From assembly GCF_004917065.1 (NCBI RefSeq), contig NZ_SSYA01000003.1:828318-892317 (forward strand): a stretch of 64,000 nucleotides of DNA. Reading direction: 5' to 3'. Below are positions 36,510-44,887 of this stretch, one piece after another. Positions within the stretch are counted from its first letter, which is position 1; each line of letters starts with the position of its first letter. This stretch comes from Geomonas ferrireducens (GTDB taxonomy: Bacteria; Desulfobacterota; Desulfuromonadia; Geobacterales; Geobacteraceae). A program made the position numbers and the translations under genes. The notes under the pieces were generated by a model, which saw only the letters and a program-made list of their open reading frames with translations, ran no database searches and was not told where the DNA came from.

Positions 36510-38852
36510 ATGAAGAAGATGTCCGATGCACTGGAATACCACGCCACCGGCCGTAAGGGAAAAATCGAGGTAATCGCCACCAAACCCTGCCAGACCGCGC
36601 AGGACCTGTCACTTGCCTATTCGCCCGGCGTCGCCGAGCCCTGTCTCGCCATCGAGCAGAACCCTGAGGACGCCTACCAGTACACCGCCAAGGGAAATCT
36701 TGTCGCGGTGGTCTCCAACGGCACGGCGGTTCTTGGTCTTGGCAACATCGGCGCCCTCGCGGGCAAGCCGGTCATGGAAGGGAAGGGGGTCCTCTTCAAA
36801 CGCTTCGCCGACGTGGACGTCTTCGACATTGAGTTGAACAGCGAAGATCCCGACGAGATCATCAGGGCATGTCAGCTCCTCGAGCCAACCTTCGGCGGCA
36901 TCAACCTGGAGGACATCAAGGCTCCCGAGTGCTTCTACATCGAGGAGGAACTCAAGAAGACCATGAACATCCCGGTCTTCCACGATGACCAGCACGGAAC
37001 GGCGATCATCTCGGCCGCAGGCCTCATCAACGCCCTGGAACTTGTCGGCAAGAAGATAGAAGAAATAAAGATGGTGGTGAACGGCGCGGGTGCATCGGCC
37101 AACGCCTGCGTAAACCTCGCCCTGTCGCTCGGCCTCAAGCTGGAAAACCTCATCATGTGCGACACCAAGGGGGTCATCTACAAGGGCAGAACGGAGGGGA
37201 TGAACAAGTACAAGGAGCGCTTCGCCGCCGACACAAAGCTCCGCACGCTGGAAGAAGCGGCGGTGGGATGCGACGTCATGTACGGCCTCTCCTCGAAGGG
37301 TGCCATCACCCCGGAAATGGTGCGCAGCATGGCGCCCAACCCGATCATCTTCGCCATGGCGAACCCGGACCCCGAGATCACCCCGGAAGAGGCCCACGCG
37401 GTACGCGGCGACGTCTTGATCGCCACCGGTCGCTCGGATTACCCAAACCAGGTCAACAACGTCCTCGGCTTCCCCTTCATCTTCCGCGGCGCCCTCGACG
37501 TCAGGGCGACGACCATCAACGAGGAGATGAAAAAGGCGGCGGTCTTCGCGCTGGCTGAGCTCGCCCGCGAGGAATGCCCGGATTCGGTCTGCCGCGCCTA
37601 CGGCAACGTCAAGTTCAGCTTCGGTCGCGACTACATCATCCCCAAGCCGTTCGATCCAAGGGCCCTCCTGAGAGTCGCCCCGGCGATAGCCAAGGCGGCA
37701 ATGGATTCCGGCGTAGCGCGCCAGCCGATCGCCGACATGAACAAGTACGTGGAGCACCTGGAGTCGCTGCAGGGGAAATCCAAGGAGACGCTGCGCCAGA
37801 TCATCAACAAGGCGAAGAGCGATCCGAAGACCGTGGTCTTCCCGGAAGGGGAGAACGAGAAGGTCCTGCGCGCGGCCCAGATGCTGGTCGAGCAGGGGAT
37901 CGCCAAGCCCATCCTCCTTGGGAACGAGGAGAAGATCCGCTGCACGCTCCAGTCGCTGGAGATCGACCTGCACGGCGGTGTCACCATCATTGACCCCGCG
38001 AATGACGAGAACCTGGAGTCCTACGCAAACGAGCTCTTCCTGCTCAGGCAGAGAAAGGGACTCACCCTCTCGGAGAGCCGCAGGCTCATGGCGCGCAAGT
38101 CGCGCACCCACTTCGGCTGTATGATGGTCCGTCGCGGCGACGCCGACGCGCTCCTGGCAGGGGTGGACGCGAACTACGCGGACACCATCCGTCCCGCCCT
38201 CCAGGTGATCGGCAAGCAGGAAGGGCTTTCCAGCGTGCACGGCCTCTACATGATGGTCTTCAAGCAGGAGATCTACTTCCTGGCCGACACCACCGTCTGC
38301 ATCGACCCGGACGCGGCGGAACTCGCCGAGACGGCGATCCTTGCCGCGGAGAAGGCGCGCATGCTCGAGATCGAGCCGAGTGTCGCCATGCTCTCCATGT
38401 CCAACTTCGGTTCGGTGCGGCATCCGCAGGCCGACCGGGTGAGAAGCGCCGTGGAGATGGTGAAACAGAGGGCGCCCGGGCTCGACATCGACGGGGAGAT
38501 GCAGGCCGACACCGCCGTGGTCTCCGAGCTTTTGCAGGCGAATTTCCCCTTCACCACCCTCAAAAAACCTGCTAATGTCCTGGTCTTCCCGGACCTCACC
38601 TCGGGGAACATCTGCTACAAGCTCCTGCGGCAGCTGGGGGGCGCGGATGCCATCGGGCCGATCCTCATGGGGATGAACAAGCCGGTGCACATCCTGCAGC
38701 AGGGAGACGACGTGATGGACATCGTCAACATGGCGGCCATCGCCGTGGTCGACGCCCAGAACTACGGCCGGCAGGCCGCCGCGACCGGCGCGCCGCAAAC
38801 GAAGAAGGTGCATCTACCCCTTCCGTCCGAGGGGGCTTTCGCCGGAGCCTGA
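36510..38852 (+). CDS. maeB: NADP-dependent malic enzyme with phosphotransacetylase-like C-terminal domain
   Basis: This 780-aa MaeB-type enzyme would convert malate to pyruvate and CO2. The malic domain shows '[15 protein letters not shown]', '[26 protein letters not shown]' and '[17 protein letters not shown]', then '[17 protein letters not shown]' for the nucleotide. From about residue 430 a phosphotransacetylase-like domain follows ('[22 protein letters not shown]'), which in related enzymes binds acetyl-CoA as an allosteric signal. With the OadA-like protein it links C3 and C4 pools, suiting acetyl-CoA-fed growth. The start at 36510 follows AAAGGACGCTGCT. Confidence 0.93.
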   Translation: MKKMSDALEYHATGRKGKIEVIATKPCQTAQDLSLAYSPGVAEPCLAIEQNPEDAYQYTAKGNLVAVVSNGTAVLGLGNIGALAGKPVMEGKGVLFKRFADVDVFDIELNSEDPDEIIRACQLLEPTFGGINLEDIKAPECFYIEEELKKTMNIPVFHDDQHGTAIISAAGLINALELVGKKIEEIKMVVNGAGASANACVNLALSLGLKLENLIMCDTKGVIYKGRTEGMNKYKERFAADTKLRTLEEAAVGCDVMYGLSSKGAITPEMVRSMAPNPIIFAMANPDPEITPEEAHAVRGDVLIATGRSDYPNQVNNVLGFPFIFRGALDVRATTINEEMKKAAVFALAELAREECPDSVCRAYGNVKFSFGRDYIIPKPFDPRALLRVAPAIAKAAMDSGVARQPIADMNKYVEHLESLQGKSKETLRQIINKAKSDPKTVVFPEGENEKVLRAAQMLVEQGIAKPILLGNEEKIRCTLQSLEIDLHGGVTIIDPANDENLESYANELFLLRQRKGLTLSESRRLMARKSRTHFGCMMVRRGDADALLAGVDANYADTIRPALQVIGKQEGLSSVHGLYMMVFKQEIYFLADTTVCIDPDAAELAETAILAAEKARMLEIEPSVAMLSMSNFGSVRHPQADRVRSAVEMVKQRAPGLDIDGEMQADTAVVSELLQANFPFTTLKKPANVLVFPDLTSGNICYKLLRQLGGADAIGPILMGMNKPVHILQQGDDVMDIVNMAAIAVVDAQNYGRQAAATGAPQTKKVHLPLPSEGAFAGA

Positions 38853-38862
38853 GGAGGCACCC

Positions 38863-39720
38863 ATGATGCCCGCGCACGAACCGTCCAGAGCTGCCGCCGC
38901 CGTCGCCGACCATTACCGCTGCCCGGACCTTGAATCGAAGGTCCTCTCGGCCCTGGTTGCGGCGGGAAAAGATCCGGACCGGCTGCGTCCCGAGGAACTG
39001 GCCGCCATCGACGAGTTCCACGTGCGCGGCGCCGCGGCCACGAGGGAGCTCGCGGCGGCGCTGGAGCCCGGGGCGGGGCTTCTTGTCCTGGACGTCGGCT
39101 GCGGGCTGGGAGGTGCGTCGCGGCACCTCGCCCGCCTTCTTGACTGCCACGTCATCGGCGTCGACCAAAGCTCCGATTACTGCGCCGGAGCGAGGATGCT
39201 CTCCGAGCGGCTCGGGATGAGTTCGAAGGTGGCCTACCTCCAGGCGAACGCGCTGACGCTCCCCTTCGGTGACGGCGCCTTCGACGTAGTCTGGACACAG
39301 CACGTATCGATGAACATCCAGGACAAGCGCCGTTTCTACCAGGAGATCCGCCGCGTGCTCGTACCGGGTGGCAGGCTCGCCTGCTACGAGGTTCTCTCCG
39401 GCCGGGGAGGGGAGGTGTGTTTCCCGGTGCCGTGGGCGCGGGACCCGTCCGGGAGCTTTCTGATAGACGAGCGGGAGTTCAACGAACTCCTCTCGGAGGC
39501 GGGGTTCCGGAGCCTGTCTTGGAAGGACGTGACCGAGGAAGGGCTCGCATGGTTTCGCGCCAGGCGGCAGAAGAGCGGCGACGTGCCTCGGGACCCGTTC
39601 GGGTTGCAGCTCCTGCTCGGGGACGATTTTCCGCAGATGATCGAGAACCAGCTGCGCAACCTTGAAGAGCAGCGGATAAAACTGGTGCAGGGGGTTTTTC
39701 AAGCGACGATGGAGAGATGA
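38863..39720 (+). CDS. SAM-dependent methyltransferase, class I
   Basis: This 285-aa class I methyltransferase has motif I 'VLDVGCGLGGASRHLARLL' (about residues 76-94), 'VIGVDQSSDYCAGA' and 'NALTLPFGDGAFDVVWTQHVSMNI', followed by 'LVPGGRLACYEVLSG'. It is of the UbiE/sarcosine-methyltransferase type. It starts 10 bp after maeB with GAGGAGG upstream, and is followed by a crotonase gene, so it is carried in the metabolic operon. Its substrate is not apparent; a quinone or a small metabolite are both possible. No such step is known to me in benzoate degradation. Confidence 0.8.
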   Translation: MMPAHEPSRAAAAVADHYRCPDLESKVLSALVAAGKDPDRLRPEELAAIDEFHVRGAAATRELAAALEPGAGLLVLDVGCGLGGASRHLARLLDCHVIGVDQSSDYCAGARMLSERLGMSSKVAYLQANALTLPFGDGAFDVVWTQHVSMNIQDKRRFYQEIRRVLVPGGRLACYEVLSGRGGEVCFPVPWARDPSGSFLIDEREFNELLSEAGFRSLSWKDVTEEGLAWFRARRQKSGDVPRDPFGLQLLLGDDFPQMIENQLRNLEEQRIKLVQGVFQATMER

Positions 39721-39805
39721 TTGTTCACAGCAGGGAAGGAGGTCCACCATGAAAAGTACCGCTCGGAATTTTTCGCTCATACCCAATCCGAAGGAGGGTC
39801 CGGCC

Positions 39806-40612
39806 ATGCCTCAGCTTAAGGATTGCACCCTGACCCTGGAGGATAGAGTCGCCGTACTGACCTTCCAGCGCGACGATGTCCGCAACGCCCTCACCGGAAC
39901 CGCCCTCACCGAAGACATCATCACCACCGTCAACTGGATCAACCGCGAGGATCGCGTTTCCGTCCTGGTCATGACCGGCGCCGGATCGGCGTTCTCCTCC
40001 GGCGGAAACGTGAAGGAGATGCAGTCCAAAAGCGGCACCTTCGGCGGGTCTCCCGTGGAGGTCCAGGACAAGTACCGCCGCGGCATCCAGCAGATACCGC
40101 TTCTTTTGCACAAGGCCGAGATCCCGGTCATCGCCGCGGTGAACGGCCCCGCCATAGGCGCCGGTTTCGACCTCGCCAACATGTGCGACATCCGCATCGC
40201 CTCCACCCGCGCCAAGGTGGGTGAAACCTTCATAAATCTCGGCATCACCCCCGGCGACGGTGGAGCCTGGTTCATGCAGCGGCTTTTGGGATACCAGAGG
40301 GCCGCCGAACTCATCTTCACCGGGCGGGTGGTCGACGCCGCCGAGGCGCTCAAGCTCGGCATCTTCCTTGAGGTCGTCGAACCGGACAAACTCATTCCGT
40401 GCGTGATGGAGCTTGCGCGCGAGATGGCGTCCAAGCCCCCGGTGACGCTCAGGCTCACCAAGCGGATGATGAAGCTCGCCCAGCGAAGCGACCTCCCCGA
40501 CTTCCTTGATCTCTGCGCCTGCTTCCAGTCCTTCGCGCATCATACTGAGGACCACCTGGAAGCGGTCGACGCCTTCCTCGAGAAGCGTCGCCCCAACTAC
40601 AAGGGACGCTGA
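39806..40612 (+). CDS. Enoyl-CoA hydratase/isomerase family protein
   Basis: This 268-aa crotonase-family protein contains 'LTFQRDDVRNALTGTAL', 'SFSSGGNVKEMQ'-like residues at 'AFSSGGNVKEM' near 65, the oxyanion segment 'AAVNGPAIGAGFDLANMCD' near 115, and 'GETFINLGITPGDGGAWFMQRLLG'. The ATG at 39806 has AAGGAGG eight bases upstream and matches the usual family N-terminus. An in-frame ATG at 39749 also has AAGGAGG six bases upstream and would add 19 residues. It lies two bases before an amidohydrolase gene. The substrate could be a C5-C7 dicarboxylyl or branched enoyl-CoA; crotonyl-CoA is better assigned to 44042. Confidence 0.83.
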   Translation: MPQLKDCTLTLEDRVAVLTFQRDDVRNALTGTALTEDIITTVNWINREDRVSVLVMTGAGSAFSSGGNVKEMQSKSGTFGGSPVEVQDKYRRGIQQIPLLLHKAEIPVIAAVNGPAIGAGFDLANMCDIRIASTRAKVGETFINLGITPGDGGAWFMQRLLGYQRAAELIFTGRVVDAAEALKLGIFLEVVEPDKLIPCVMELAREMASKPPVTLRLTKRMMKLAQRSDLPDFLDLCACFQSFAHHTEDHLEAVDAFLEKRRPNYKGR

Positions 40613-40613
40613 C

Positions 40614-41513
40614 ATGGGCGCACCGGAGACAAAGAAGCGCGAGGGGGGAATCGAGTCAGCCATCATCGACGTCCATGCCCACTGCTTCACCTCTAAGGCC
40701 CTCGCGGGGGACGTCGCTCAGCAACTGGGGCGGCTTCGGGGGAGGGGGATTTCGCATGTCGCCGTGGCGGGGATGGTCAACGACCGCTTCGATGAGGAGC
40801 AGATCTGGGGGTTAGTCCCGGACTGGGTGGAAAACCGCGGGGACGGACTCTTTGACGAGGGGCGGGACCTGCTGGAGCACGCCCGGCTTTCCAAGGGGGG
40901 CATTGTCCCGCTGCTCGATACCCGCTACCTCTGGGGAAATATTTCGGCAGTACTGGGGCGTTACCTGAGGCAGGGGTTTCGCGGCATCAAGGGGATCTAT
41001 CTCCCCGATTCCGCAAACGACCTGGGGGTCAAAGGGGTCCCGGACACCTTCGGCATAACGGTAAGCGAGTACCGCAAGCGGGAATGGGAGATCTTCTCCT
41101 TTGCGGAGACGAACGACCTTACCGTCCTGTACCACATCGATGCCAGACGTTACGGCGACACCTTGGCGGCGATTCTGGCCGACTTCCCGAGGGTGCGGGT
41201 GAACTTCCCTCATTTCGGGATCGGCAGGAAGGCGTTCGCACCGTTCCTCGACCGGTACCCGAACGTCTTCACCGACTTTTCCGGTCTCCTGTCACACATG
41301 AGGGAGAACCAAGCGAGCTACCGCGGCTTCATCCAGCATTATCAGGACCAGATCTGCTTCGGGAGCGACGCCATCCTCTACAAGGTGGAGGGCTCCCTCC
41401 ATTACCTGGATGCGCTATACGACCTGGGGCTCCCGGAAGAGGTGCTGCGCAAGGTCTGCGTGGAGAACCCGCGCAGGCTGATGGGGAACGCGCTTTCCGC
41501 AGCGATGGATTAA
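40614..41513 (+). CDS. Amidohydrolase (amidohydrolase-2/TIM-barrel metal-dependent hydrolase)
   Basis: This 299-aa protein has the metal motif 'IIDVHAHCFTSKAL' at residue 20, 'GFRGIKGIYLPDSAND' near 125, 'LTVLYHIDARRYGDTLAAIL' with a His, 'VNFPHFGIGRKAFAPF', and 'QICFGSDAILYKVEG' with the conserved Asp near 249. It is related in pattern to the broken gene at 10189 ('FRGIKLYPSY', 'TIFGSDWPG'). The family includes hydrolases and non-oxidative decarboxylases of aromatic or dicarboxylic acids. Two such genes in one benzoate island suggest a linked but unassigned step. It begins two bases after the crotonase stop. Confidence 0.78.
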   Translation: MGAPETKKREGGIESAIIDVHAHCFTSKALAGDVAQQLGRLRGRGISHVAVAGMVNDRFDEEQIWGLVPDWVENRGDGLFDEGRDLLEHARLSKGGIVPLLDTRYLWGNISAVLGRYLRQGFRGIKGIYLPDSANDLGVKGVPDTFGITVSEYRKREWEIFSFAETNDLTVLYHIDARRYGDTLAAILADFPRVRVNFPHFGIGRKAFAPFLDRYPNVFTDFSGLLSHMRENQASYRGFIQHYQDQICFGSDAILYKVEGSLHYLDALYDLGLPEEVLRKVCVENPRRLMGNALSAAMD

Positions 41514-41910
41514 CGCTGCCCCCGGCGGCAGGCGCTCCCTCAATAAGGTAAAGATGCCCAGACGTCCCCCCCTTTGCGAAGGGGGGACAGGGGGGATTTG
41601 CCTTTGGCCAGACTATGCAAGCACCTGCTGATACGGCGATAGCCAACGCTGCTCAAAATAAAGATTGATGCCCAACAACCGTGGAACTCCTGGAATCCAG
41701 TACAACTGGCGGAGCCCGTGGACAAAAAGCAAATCCCCCCCGTCCCCCCTTCGCAAAGGGGGGGCGTGATGCCAGACTCACTGCTTCGAGACTGATGCAC
41801 ACATGCTCCTCCTGGATTTTCTGAAGAACGTTCGCAAAGGGGGGGGACGACAGTTTCCAGCTTTCCCGGAATTAACTTCAAAATTTGTGTAACACCGTTC
41901 TCTTTTTTTG
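41514..41910. repeat. Intergenic region with family A repeats
   Basis: No gene is seen. Units are CCCCCCTTTGCGAAGGGGGG with ACAGGGGGGATTTGC (41565-41603), the inverted CAAATCCCCCCCGTCCCCCC with TTCGCAAAGGGGGGGC (41730-41767), and a remnant TTCGCAAAGGGGGGGGAC (41831-41848). The last 60 bp before the promoter are AT-rich. Confidence 0.75.
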
Positions 41911-41940
41911 TTGACTGTAAATTGGTATTGTAGTACTTGT
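41911..41940 (+). promoter_or_regulatory. Promoter and palindromic operator upstream of the beta-oxidation operon
   Basis: TTGACT (41911-41916) and TACTTG (41934-41939) are 17 bp apart; the operator variant TGGTATTGTAGTACTT (41923-41938) covers the -10 box. This gives the thiolase-hbd-crotonase operon the same control signature as bamQ, the thioesterase and bamA. Confidence 0.65.
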
Positions 41941-41997
41941 TTACCAACTAATGCCGAGGCGGGTCATTTGAGACACCGCTCCAAGAGGAGAAACACC

Positions 41998-43185
41998 ATG
42001 TCCGAGGTCTACCTGGTCGAGTCACTGAGAACACCGTTAGGATCGTTCGGAGGCGCTCTTTCCGACGTCGAGGCACCCCGTCTCGCTGCAACCGTAATAA
42101 AGGAAATTCTGGATCGCACAGGGCTTCCGGCGGACGCCGTGGACGAGGTCATCGTAGGCCAGGTCCTCACCGGCGGCACTGGTCAGGCTCCGGCCCGGCA
42201 GGCGCTTCGCTACGCGGGACTCCCCGACAACGTGCCGGCACTCACCATCAACAAGGTCTGCGGCTCGGGGTTGAAGGCGATCATGCTAGGCGCGGGCTCG
42301 ATCCGCCTGGGCGACGCCGACATCGTGCTCGCGGGCGGCATGGAGAATATGTCCCTCGCTCCCTACGCACTCACCAAGGGGCGCTACGGCTACCGGATGG
42401 GTAACGCCGAGATGCTCGACCTCCTGGTGCACGACGGCCTCATCGACCCCTACAGCGGCAGTCACATGGGCGTGATCGCCGAGGCGAGCGCTGAGAAGAA
42501 CGGCCTTAGCCGCTCCACCCAGGACACCTACGCACTGGCCTCCTACATGAAGGCGCAGGCGGCGCAAAGAGACGGCATCTTCAACGACGAAATCGTGCCG
42601 GTAACTAAGAAAACCCGCAACGGCGAGATGCTGGTAACCGACGACGAGGAGCCGTTCAAGGTCGACTTCAAGAAACTCCCCGAGCTGCGAGCCGCCTTCA
42701 AGAAGGAAGGGACCATCACCGCCGGGAACGCCTCGACCATTAACGACGGCGCCGGGATGACCCTTTTGGCCGGTCCCGCGGCCCTCAAGAAATACGGCCT
42801 TAAACCCAAGGCCCGCCTGGTCGCCTACGCGACCAACAGCGTCCACCCTGACGACTTCACCGAGGCTCCGGTGGGCGCCATCGAGAAGGCGTGCGCCAAG
42901 GCCGGGCTCTCCGTCGCCGACATCGACCTCTTCGAGATCAACGAGGCCTTTGCCGCGGTGCCGCTTATCGCCTGCAAGAAGCTCGGCATCGACCCGGAGA
43001 AGGTGAACGTGAACGGTGGCGCCGTCGCTATCGGCCACCCCCTTGGCGCCAGCGGCGCGCGCATCACCGCAACCCTGGTCCGTGAGCTTAGAAAAAGAAA
43101 AGCCCGCTACGGTCTCGCCACCCTCTGCATCGGCGGCGGCGAGGCGGTCGCGGTCATCCTCGAGTCGGTTCAGGAGGCAATATGA
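41998..43185 (+). CDS. Acetyl-CoA C-acetyltransferase (thiolase)
   Basis: This 395-aa thiolase has the acyl-Cys motif '[15 protein letters not shown]' near residue 90, '[11 protein letters not shown]' near 320, '[15 protein letters not shown]' and the C-terminal '[12 protein letters not shown]'. The likely reaction is cleavage of acetoacetyl-CoA to two acetyl-CoA, the last step of benzoate breakdown. The ATG at 41998 has AGAGGAG upstream and is the natural family start; the frame is open further upstream to the promoter. It overlaps the next start by four bases. Confidence 0.9.
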   Translation: MSEVYLVESLRTPLGSFGGALSDVEAPRLAATVIKEILDRTGLPADAVDEVIVGQVLTGGTGQAPARQALRYAGLPDNVPALTINKVCGSGLKAIMLGAGSIRLGDADIVLAGGMENMSLAPYALTKGRYGYRMGNAEMLDLLVHDGLIDPYSGSHMGVIAEASAEKNGLSRSTQDTYALASYMKAQAAQRDGIFNDEIVPVTKKTRNGEMLVTDDEEPFKVDFKKLPELRAAFKKEGTITAGNASTINDGAGMTLLAGPAALKKYGLKPKARLVAYATNSVHPDDFTEAPVGAIEKACAKAGLSVADIDLFEINEAFAAVPLIACKKLGIDPEKVNVNGGAVAIGHPLGASGARITATLVRELRKRKARYGLATLCIGGGEAVAVILESVQEAI

Positions 43186-44030
43186 TCAGGAAGGTTGGTG
43201 TTCTCGGCGCAGGACAGATGGGAAGCGGCATCGCGCAGGTGCTCGCCCGTTATGAGACGGGAGTGGTCCTCTATGACATCGCGCAGGCTCAGCTCGACAA
43301 GGCCCGTGCTGGTATCGCGAAGAACCTGGATCGTCAGGTGCAGAAAGGGGAGCTTACCGCTGAGGCGGTGGAGCAGATCCTCAAACGCATCATCGTGACG
43401 GACAAGTTCGATGATCTCGCCGACTGCGACATGGCCATCGAGGCGGTCACCGAGAAGGAGTCGCTCAAGCTGGAGATCTTCCGGAAGCTTGACCAGGTGG
43501 TCAAAAAAGACGCCATCCTCGCCTCCAACACCTCCTCCATCCCGATCACCAGGATCGCGGCCGTGACCGGTCGGCAGGACAAGGTGATCGGCATGCACTT
43601 CATGAATCCGGTGCCGGTCATGAAACTGGTCGAGGTGATCCGCGGGCTCGCCACGAGCGACGAGACCTTCGCGGCGACCTCCTCCCTCGTTGCCCGGGTG
43701 CAGAAGGAGATGGCGGTTTCCGCCGATTACCCCGGCTTTATCGTGAACCGCATCCTCATCCCGATGATCAACGAGGCGGCCTTCGCCCTCTTCGAGGGGA
43801 TCGCCACCGTGGAGGACATCGACAAGGCTATGAAGCTCGGCACGAACCAGCCTATGGGGCCGCTCACCCTGGCCGATTTCATCGGGCTCGACACCTGCCT
43901 GGCGATCATGGAGGTCCTGTACCAGGGCTTCAAGGATCCCAAGTACCGTCCCTGTCCGCTCCTCGTCAAGATGGTCGAGGCGGGGTATCTCGGCAAGAAG
44001 TCCGGCCGCGGCTTCTACAACTACGCCTAA
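43182..44030 (+). CDS. hbd: 3-hydroxybutyryl-CoA dehydrogenase
   Basis: This 282-aa enzyme has the NAD-binding loop 'VLGAGQMGSGIAQVLA' at the N-terminus, 'FDDLADCDMAIEAVTEKESLK', 'ASNTSSIPITRIA' and 'MHFMNPVPVMKLVEVIRG' with the catalytic His. The C-terminal domain reads 'GNQPMGPLTLADFIGLDTCL'-like ('TNQPMGPLTLADFIGLD'). It oxidises 3-hydroxybutyryl-CoA to acetoacetyl-CoA. The ATG overlaps the thiolase stop (ATGA-type) with CAGGAGGCAAT upstream, so translation is coupled. Confidence 0.92.
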   Translation: MIRKVGVLGAGQMGSGIAQVLARYETGVVLYDIAQAQLDKARAGIAKNLDRQVQKGELTAEAVEQILKRIIVTDKFDDLADCDMAIEAVTEKESLKLEIFRKLDQVVKKDAILASNTSSIPITRIAAVTGRQDKVIGMHFMNPVPVMKLVEVIRGLATSDETFAATSSLVARVQKEMAVSADYPGFIVNRILIPMINEAAFALFEGIATVEDIDKAMKLGTNQPMGPLTLADFIGLDTCLAIMEVLYQGFKDPKYRPCPLLVKMVEAGYLGKKSGRGFYNYA

Positions 44031-44041
44031 GGGAGGCGCCA

Positions 44042-44824
44042 ATGCCATACCAGAATCTGCTCTTGGAGAAAAAGGACGGCGTCGCCCTCCTTACTGTGAA
44101 CCGCCCGAAGGTGCTGAACAGCCTGAACGAGGAAGTGCTGGACGAACTGCTGCATGCCTTCGAGGTGCTCGACCTGGACCGCTCCGTGCGCGCCGTGGTC
44201 CTGACCGGCGCAGGCGAGAAGGCCTTCGTGGCCGGTGCGGACATCGCCGCCATGGCCGACTACAACGTGGAGCAGGCGCTCACCTTCGCTAAAAAGGGGC
44301 AGCAGTTGATGGCGCTGATCGGCCGGGTGAGAAAGCCGGTGATCGCCGCCGTGAACGGCTTCGCCCTCGGCGGCGGGCTGGAACTGGCGCTTGCCTGCGA
44401 CTTCGCCTACGCCTCCGAAAACGCGAAGCTGGGGCTCCCCGAGGTCACCCTCGGCATCATGCCCGGTTTCGGCGGAACGCAGAACCTGCCGCGGCTGGTG
44501 GGTAGGTACCGCGCCAACGAGTTGATCTTCCTGGGGAAGGTCATCGACGCCGCCCAGGCCAAGAGCTGGGGGCTGGTCGCGGCTGTCTTCCCCCCCGATC
44601 GCCTGCTGGACGAGGCGCTCGAGACCGCCCGGAAGATAGCTGGTAACGGCGTTCTCGGAGTGGCCCGCGCCAAGGATGCGGTGAAGAGCGGTCTCGACAT
44701 GTCGATAGCTGACGGCATGAACCACGAGGCGATAAGCTTTGCCTCCCTCTTCGCGAGCCAGGACCAGAAAGAGGGGATGACGGCCTTCGTTCAGAAGAGG
44801 AAGCCCGCCTTCACCGGAGCTTAA
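44042..44824 (+). CDS. Enoyl-CoA hydratase (crotonase)
   Basis: This 260-aa crotonase has 'LTVNRPKVLNSLNEEVLDEL', 'AFVAGADIAAMADYN', and 'VNGFALGGGLELALACDFAYASE' with the first catalytic Glu in 'FALGGGLELAL'-'LGLPEVTLGIMPGFGGTQNL' carrying the second. It hydrates crotonyl-CoA to 3-hydroxybutyryl-CoA. It starts 11 bp after hbd, with GGGAGGCGCC upstream. Gene order thiolase-hbd-crotonase gives a complete lower beta-oxidation set for crotonyl-CoA. Confidence 0.92.
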   Translation: MPYQNLLLEKKDGVALLTVNRPKVLNSLNEEVLDELLHAFEVLDLDRSVRAVVLTGAGEKAFVAGADIAAMADYNVEQALTFAKKGQQLMALIGRVRKPVIAAVNGFALGGGLELALACDFAYASENAKLGLPEVTLGIMPGFGGTQNLPRLVGRYRANELIFLGKVIDAAQAKSWGLVAAVFPPDRLLDEALETARKIAGNGVLGVARAKDAVKSGLDMSIADGMNHEAISFASLFASQDQKEGMTAFVQKRKPAFTGA

Positions 44825-44851
44825 GCAGTAAGAAACGTAGAACCTGGAACG

Positions 44852-44870
44852 TAGAACGTTGAACGTTCTA
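44852..44870. repeat. Short palindrome of GAACGT words
   Basis: TAGAACGTTGAACGTTCTA is a 19-bp palindrome with one central mismatch, preceded by GTAGAACCTGGAAC. Such GAACGT-rich words are typical of small dispersed repeats. It lies between the crotonase and the FeS protein gene. Confidence 0.5.
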
Positions 44871-44887
44871 TGACAGCGAGGTGACTC

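Noticed and set aside
41908-41997. A 30-residue N-terminal extension of the thiolase beginning at 41908
   Set aside because: It would start within the promoter/operator and has no ribosome binding site; the ATG at 41998 has one and fits the family.
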